Origin: Zychaea mexicana
Taxonomy: Eukaryota > Mucoromycota > Mucoromycetes > Mucorales > Lichtheimiaceae
Direction: 5' to 3'
Assembly: GCF_025766255.1 (NCBI RefSeq)
Contig: NW_026516781.1
Location: 62,001 to 126,000 of the forward strand
Length of the DNA stretch: 64,000 nucleotides
Each line of letters starts with the position of its first letter. The first letter of the stretch is position 1. Shown here piece by piece: positions 58,401-64,000 of this stretch. The translations under genes were made by a program, and so were the position numbers. The notes beneath the pieces were generated by a model, which saw nothing but the letters and a program-made list of their open reading frames with translations, made no database searches and was not told the DNA's origin.

Positions 58401-58663
58401 AGGGAGGGGAATTGGAAACAGGTAAGAATAAGAAAAGAAAACAAATAATGAGAATGGCACTTTTTGTTTTCATGATTGTTTCAAATAGGTAGTGCCCCCC
58501 ATCTCGTTTCTTTTTCTCGGATTGAGAGTAAGGGTAAAAAATAAAACAAGTGACGTACATGGACGTAATCCCAACACTTGTGGAACTTGGTCAATTGCAT
58601 GGCCGGTGTCGGCTGTTGCCTTAGAGGTGTAATCCTCTTTTTAAATTTGGCGAAATAGTCCAT
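55461..58663 (-). CDS. FHIP/FAM160 (RAI16-like) subunit of the FTS-Hook-FHIP complex
   Basis: Two exons: 55461..58385 and 58559..58663 (1009 aa), joined in phase 0 by GTACGT and TATATAG. The N-terminus (FHKCWDYVHNILMVE, then TGVCMEYFLKNGILQYLV, GEAIRTIANMVDLLDDRFLV and DLVDLMYIICSKIHGFPALL) matches the RAI16-like helical domain of FHIP proteins. The FTS-Hook-FHIP complex links early endosomes to dynein in hyphae, for example FhipA in Aspergillus; the same role is inferred. A Gln run of about 14 residues lies near the middle (coding 56634-56670). A disordered Ser/Thr/Ala-rich region precedes the conserved C-terminal stretch around EITLSTLLNNVVILEETIKE. Identification rests on the N-terminal blocks. 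Confidence 0.85.
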
Positions 58664-59714
58664 AAAGAATGGAAAAAGTAAAAAGAGAACCTATTACCAC
58701 TACTACTACTACCAAAAATTGACAGAAAACTTTAACTCTGCGTGTGGTGCCTTTCGGGATTTTTGCATTACTAATAAATGATTGGCTGTAAGGCACTCTC
58801 CACACTTTAATATATTTTCGTGTTGAAATGTTTTCCAGAATTAATTAATAACACTCTTTTCTTACTTCGTTTCCATTGTGGTAGCGCGGAATAGTGTTGA
58901 CATTCGTTTGATGAATTCTTTACTGTGTTTTTCTTTGTCGGCCAATTAGCTGTATGATAGTGTAATTATAGTTGCAATAAAAATAAGAAGCACGGCTTAC
59001 ACACCAATAATGAACATGCGTCTTCACTGTATGTTATACACTTTCGAAACTGGATGGTTGCAATATCTGCATGGCAATAAGCTCACCATGGTAACACATG
59101 TTTATGATATTTTGTCGTTTTCTCGGCTCTACCCCTGCAGGGGTAGTTTTTCATTTTTACTTATAAAAAAACTTTGGGCTCGCGGAATGAGGTTAAACTC
59201 TTTACAAAACGCTTCTTGACAGCGGGAAATCAGTAACCTAAACATGTTTTTGGCGTGGGTGCGGTAATATAACGACCTACATATCATACACATCTTTTTC
59301 TTTCCTTTTTTTATTTCAGCTGCATGATTTGTATCGGAGTACTTTTATTCCCTAACCCTTCAATCCTTGAGCATAAGCGAATCCTGTGTTGTCCGTGACA
59401 CATAGCGATGGCCGCCAACAACAACAGTTATGACCAGCAACGCCCAAACACACAAGTGCATATACACACAGTTCTTAGTATCACTGTTTCTGTACCAACC
59501 TTCCGATCAATCAGTATGATATAACAAATTCAAAGCAGCCAATGTCACTCAAAGAATCAGGCAGAGGGATTAGTCAGTATAATAAAACATTTAGTTCAAA
59601 TGATGAAAGACAATACAGAACTTTAAACTTTTAATTATAGAAGGTTTTACATTAATGGAAATTGAACTGGGGAAATGATCATGTACTTTTTTTTTGTGTG
59701 TTTGCTGAATGTAA
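58664..59714. other. Intergenic, 1 kb
   Basis: FHIP promoter on the left and UTP22 3' region on the right. AT-rich, no coding frame with protein character. The GATGATGAT run at 59718-59732 is coding, encoding the Ser tail of UTP22. Confidence 0.55.
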
Positions 59715-62700
59715 TTATGATGATGATGATGATAACTGAATGCTTTCTACGATGCCAGTGCCGAGACGTTCCATCTCCCGCACGATGGCTTCAAAGTTGG
59801 GTTTCACTAGTTTGGATATCTCTTTCTTTCCTTTAGCCGGTTCCTTTTATATATATAAAAAAAGACCAAAATGTTAGAATTCACTTGTAACTAGGTAGGA
59901 ATGGCGGGTTCTCTTGTACTCTCAATTTGAATATAAAAAAATGCTCACCAAATATCCATCCTGGTTCATATCAACAGGGATGCTGTTGTAACCAAGATTG
60001 ACTTTCCATTGTTTGGGTGCAGCTGTCATTGGATTCCAGACAATACCGATCTTGTCACCACCAAATTGGTCATGGAACAACAGGACAATGTCACCGTATA
60101 TACGCTAATTACACACACACACATTGTTTAATCCCTTTTTTCTTCAGTGATCCAGTCCCTTGTCAATGCAATTGAATTCAGTTTTACCTCGAGTTCGCTG
60201 ATATATTCAGCCACAGGATTGAACTTTGCATGTACAGTGTCGCCCAAGATGGGATCCTCTTCAGATTCCAAAAGCTTGTGCTGAGGGCGTAAGTTCTGGT
60301 AGTAGCGTGTGCATCGATCGGTTTTCAATTGAATTACTGCATGATAATCTTGCATGGGTGTAACAAACAAACTCTGTGTGTGTAAAAAGGAACCAAACAG
60401 AGTAAGTAAAATGACAACGTTACCAAGCAACTCTTTCTTTATCTTACCTTGATATCCTTGTCTTGGCCTGATTGGATTGCCTGGTCCAATGCAGCAACTG
60501 ATGCTCGTGCCAGCATCTGTACACGTGCAGCCACAGCCTTGTTGGGTTTGGGACTGGACCACCTTAAGCCATCCAAATCCTTTGCCGTAGCCACAACCAG
60601 GGTAGCGTGTGCGCTCTTTTTTGTGAATCGTTGTGAGATAGTGTCGCGGTCGGCTTCTGTCAGCTCGCCCTCGATATCGACCACCAAGGGTGTCTTGCGC
60701 CAGTCCCAAGTGGCCAATAGCCCAAGAACACGGGCCATACCGGTAATTGCATTGACAGGAGGCTGCCATGGATGGGCCTCCAAGAATACATGGGCACATA
60801 TTAATTCAATCAGCTCCTCCGAGATTTGCAAGGATAACAAATGAGCGCCAAACCATCGCTTCATGAGGCGTACAGTGGCAGAGTACGCAGGGAACTTGAC
60901 GCACACTGCCTGGATGTAAAATGTGTGTCGTTGTTGGTAATGGAAGCGTAATTCGTGTACCCGTAAAGCTTCCTGAGCATGGGCCTTTAATTTTACGTCG
61001 GTACTTTTCTTGTCAGTGATGGTGTTTTTGAGGGCATCGCTTTCTTGAGGCACGTGCAAATGACAGCGGAAAATGTACCCGTAGTAGAACACGTCAATAT
61101 ACCCTTGGGCGAGCAGCTTGTTCTCATTGTTGTTCTCTGGATCCGTCAACGGACTCACCACGATCGATTCTGTACCGAGACGGGACTTCAACTCTTGAGC
61201 AATCTTCAAGTAGAACGCATACTTCACTTTTTGGAGTGCAGCGAGATCATCGGGCCACTTGGTGGATCGTTCGAGCTGTACAATGACGTCCATGGCATCA
61301 ATGTAGCGTGCTGTTGTTGGATAGCTGGCAGCAAGATCGAAATCGATAGGATGAGGCAAACAAGCGGACGTGTATCGTAATCCGGAAGAAGCAGGATACA
61401 CGTTGCTGATCAAGAGAGGCAAGTTTGTATCGACGTCACGAAGCGACTTTGCAAATTGATTGTAGGCAGTCATGACAGGCTGGAATCCGCTGATTTCGAG
61501 CTGACGACTGAAAAGGCTGGCTGGGACATGTTTCGATAAGTGCAAGTATGGATACACTTGCTGACCCGTCCAAACAAGCTCTGGCTCGGTGTGGAAATGA
61601 TGTTGGAGCAAATGCTGCACGATGTACTTGACAATCAACGTACGATTCTCGTATCCTTGCACTTCCCATACAACACTCTCGACAATACTGCCATCCTTGA
61701 AACGACGCAATTCGGCCTTATCGCCCCAGAATGCTCGGAACGCGTCGCATGCTTCTTTCTGTTGAGCGTCAGGACCTTGATCCACGATGCGCGGCGAGTA
61801 ATCGGCGTTGAGCACAAGTCCGATTTTGATATGGGAAGGTGAAGATGATGCCACATCATTGGTACCCCATGCCAGTTCTGCATCATATTGAACAGCGACC
61901 AATTCAGCACGGTTGGTCAAACCACGCTTCAACACGTCGTATACGGATTTGGCGAAAAAGTCAATGTGCAAAGGATGTTCGGATTTGGCAACATCATCAT
62001 AGCTTTTGAGTGCTTCTGGGACAGGAATGGTAAAGGCGTTGTCGAATCTTGTCTTGATGTCATTGACGCTGCGGAGGAAGAGTGTATCGAATCGATCGAC
62101 GGTGTCGTTGAATGCAGCCATGGCGAGCTTAGCTTCGTACTGTACCTGAGCAAGGCCAGACTTGCTCAAGTTGGCTGCCAGGTTGACTGTGCCGGAAGGA
62201 TCAACGATGGTGACCGGGTAGTTTTCTTGGAAATGATGGACGGCAAACTATTTATAATCGATATTTAGCATGGGGATATAATACATGATAATAGGATCTC
62301 GTTTCGTTTTCCTAGAAAACATACATCTGGGTGGTCTGATTTTCCAATCATCACTGGGTTCTTTTCAAAATCGTGGGTGCCTGTACGTTTCGGTGAGTTA
62401 CAATTTCCTTTACCGTAAGCAATAGGACGACAATGAAAATAAAAACTTACTCAAAAAGTCCATGGTTCCTCGCAGTAACTGGTACGAACTGTGACCTGTT
62501 GACAACTTGCGACCACCTTCAGCAAGACCACCTTGCAACAAATAGCCCATCACCATGGCAAATAAAAATGCGCTAAATCCAGAGCCAGTACGATTCGACT
62601 CTAATTCTCGCTGATACAGCCAAGTCCGAGCAAGCATGATGGCATCCTTAAAGGCAGCACAACTTTTACTGTGCTCGTACAAGAACGCTAGACTGGAGGA

Positions 62701-64000
62701 GAATGTTGTATCCATCAAGATGGAAGCATTGTATTGTGGTGTTGGTGAATCTGCCAATGTGGTGGTGGAGGTGTCGTCGTTGGCATGTCGAATATTATTG
62801 CGGTTAGGAGCGAGACGATAAGGTGGGAAGAGATCTTGCGAAATGGATGGAAGGATACGGATGGTGCATTTTGTTTTCGAAAAATCGACATCGCTCTTGT
62901 CTAAGGAAAAGCCGTAAGTACCACGTATTCTCTCTTCTCTCTCAAAATAAAAAAGAATGAAAGTGAGGAACTTACCGCCAGCAGGTTTCACAATAAGAAT
63001 AGGACGGTGGGCATCACCATTGAATGTGCTGAATTCCACTTGAAAGTTCTTTTTGGATTTTTGGATTGCATGGGCTAACGTTGCGAGGTAGCATGCTCGT
63101 TTGTAAAAGTAACGGTTGTTGGTATAATCTTTTTCTTGAAAGATGCTCTATGAGCCACGCTCTGATGTTAGCGTATACAAAACGTACATAGAAATAGAGT
63201 ATCCATTTGATTACAGACTCACCGAGGGCATTTCAACGGCAACGTCAACATTGAAAGGACGCTTCAGCTTCGTGACGGTCTTGAGAGCATAGCTTCCTAC
63301 CACTTTGACAGATGCAGGCTTTTCAAACTTGAATTTGTACAATGCGTCTTTGAAAGGAGGTGCCTGCAAGATAGGTGCTGTCACCTTTTGCTTTTTGCCC
63401 ATCTTTATGATATAATCATTGACCTAATTTACATGGAAGAAAAGTCAATTCTTGTTTCATGTATCATCCAATTTAAAAAAAAAAACTTACAAGCTCTTCT
63501 TTTCCTTCTGGTATATTTTCAAAGATCGTTTTGAGTTGATGAAGAGCGTTCATCAATTTTTTGTGCTTGTCGTAGTCGACGCTGACTTCTTGCAAAAGTT
63601 CATCAATCTGGGATTTACCAAACAGTGTTTTGTTGGTCAGTTTTATCAGCGACTAATAAGCAAGAAAACTCGTGAATTTATAAAAAATCTCACCTCCAGT
63701 TTGAAGATATTCGACTTGTACAATTCAGCCGTTTCCTTCAATCCTTCTAATTCACCACCAGCGACAGCGTCGTCGTCATGGTCGGTTTTGTTGCGCTTTT
63801 TCTTAGACTCGCCCTCACCTGTTGCGTCTTCGTCACTGTCTGATCCATCTTCGTCTGTTTGTTCTTCCCAATCGTCATCGTCACCTTCATCGTCGTCATC
63901 GTCGTCAATGTAATTGGCAGAAGCAGCCATAAGATCTTGGTCGTCGTCTTCGATCTCATCGATCGTTGTTGTTGCAGGTTTCTCGACTTTGGCCTGAAGT
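59715..64000 (-). CDS. UTP22: U3 snoRNP protein Utp22/NOL6 (Nrap), 5' end outside window
   Basis: Exons in the window: 59715..59843, 59949..60104, 60188..60373, 60448..62247, 62325..62380, 62451..62900, 62976..63147, 63223..63423, 63491..63652 and 63694..64000; all phases close. The frame is open to the edge, so the start lies beyond 64000 and at least 1205 residues are present. Utp22 is part of the UTP-C module of the small-subunit processome and acts in 18S rRNA maturation in the nucleolus. It is built of two inactive nucleotidyltransferase-like halves. Seen here: an acidic N-terminal part, KVVGSYALKTVTK and NVDVAVEMPS (first transferase core), FWGDKAELRRFKDGSIVESV, RLMKRWFGAHLLSLQISEEL, and the C-terminal FNPVAEYISELE and FGGDKIGIVWNP. 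The C-terminus ends in five Ser encoded by a TCA repeat. Confidence 0.95.

Noticed and set aside
1..64000. tRNA, rRNA, CRISPR and bacterial-type operon signals
   Set aside because: No cloverleaf with a B-box-like GGTTCGANTCC, no rRNA segment and no direct-repeat/spacer array were found; the gene structures are eukaryotic throughout.

Overview
The window is eukaryotic and best fits an early-diverging filamentous fungus, probably Mucoromycota (Mucorales). Genes carry many short introns (about 60-150 bp) with GTRNGT donors and AG acceptors. The protein set is fungal: a GH18 chitinase with a C-terminal CBM19-like module, a Dnf-type flippase, a Nha1/Sod2-like antiporter, RTC5, DGAT2, NADPH-P450 reductase, UFD1, FHIP and UTP22. 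Coding sequence is rich in Asn, Gln, Ser, Thr and Ala homopolymers, and microsatellites are frequent. No bacterial operons, rRNA, tRNA or CRISPR arrays were found. All exon models below were built by hand from splice sites, reading phase and family similarity; no alignment or transcript data were available.

Layout, 0-17 kb: a GRF zinc finger + HARP + SNF2-lobe-1 protein whose ATPase motifs are all lost (1.2-2.9, +); the chitinase (3.2-5.4, -); RTC5/TLDc protein (5.7-7.7, -); a DUF1206-like membrane protein (8.6-10.3, +); a gene-poor gap; a Na+/H+ antiporter in ten exons (13.65-15.9, +); ribosomal protein eL24 (16.3-17.2, +), whose reading frame closes only if a one-nucleotide exon is used.

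17-35 kb: a tandem array of about 115 bp units with X-box-like palindromes (17.8-18.3); a P4-ATPase (19.2-23.75, +); an AT-rich gene-poor region holding a small secreted cystine-knot-like protein (27.4, +); a short-chain dehydrogenase (29.5-30.5, +); NADPH-cytochrome P450 reductase (32.1-34.5, +).

35-50 kb: an unrecognised low-complexity nuclear-type protein (35.0-36.9, -); a 260 bp MITE-like element with 9-bp inverted repeats and a 5-bp target duplication (38.7-38.9); weak gene remnants (38.1-39.9, -); a small GAT-like protein (40.1-40.9, -); a Sulfotransfer_4-like protein (41.7-42.5, -); a second secreted knottin-like peptide with a Kex2-type KR site (43.3-43.5, -); DGAT2 (45.5-47.0, -), divergent from an alpha/beta-hydrolase esterase (47.5-49.7, +).

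50-64 kb: UFD1 (50.2-52.2, -), a Ser/Thr/Ala-rich protein of unknown function (52.5-54.1, -), FHIP/FAM160-type dynein adaptor subunit (55.5-58.7, -), and UTP22/NOL6 (59.7 to the window edge, -, 5' end missing). Most genes are independent housekeeping functions rather than one pathway. The loose functional themes are membrane lipid handling (flippase, DGAT2, P450 reductase), secretion and cell wall (chitinase, knottins) and ribosome supply (eL24, UTP22).
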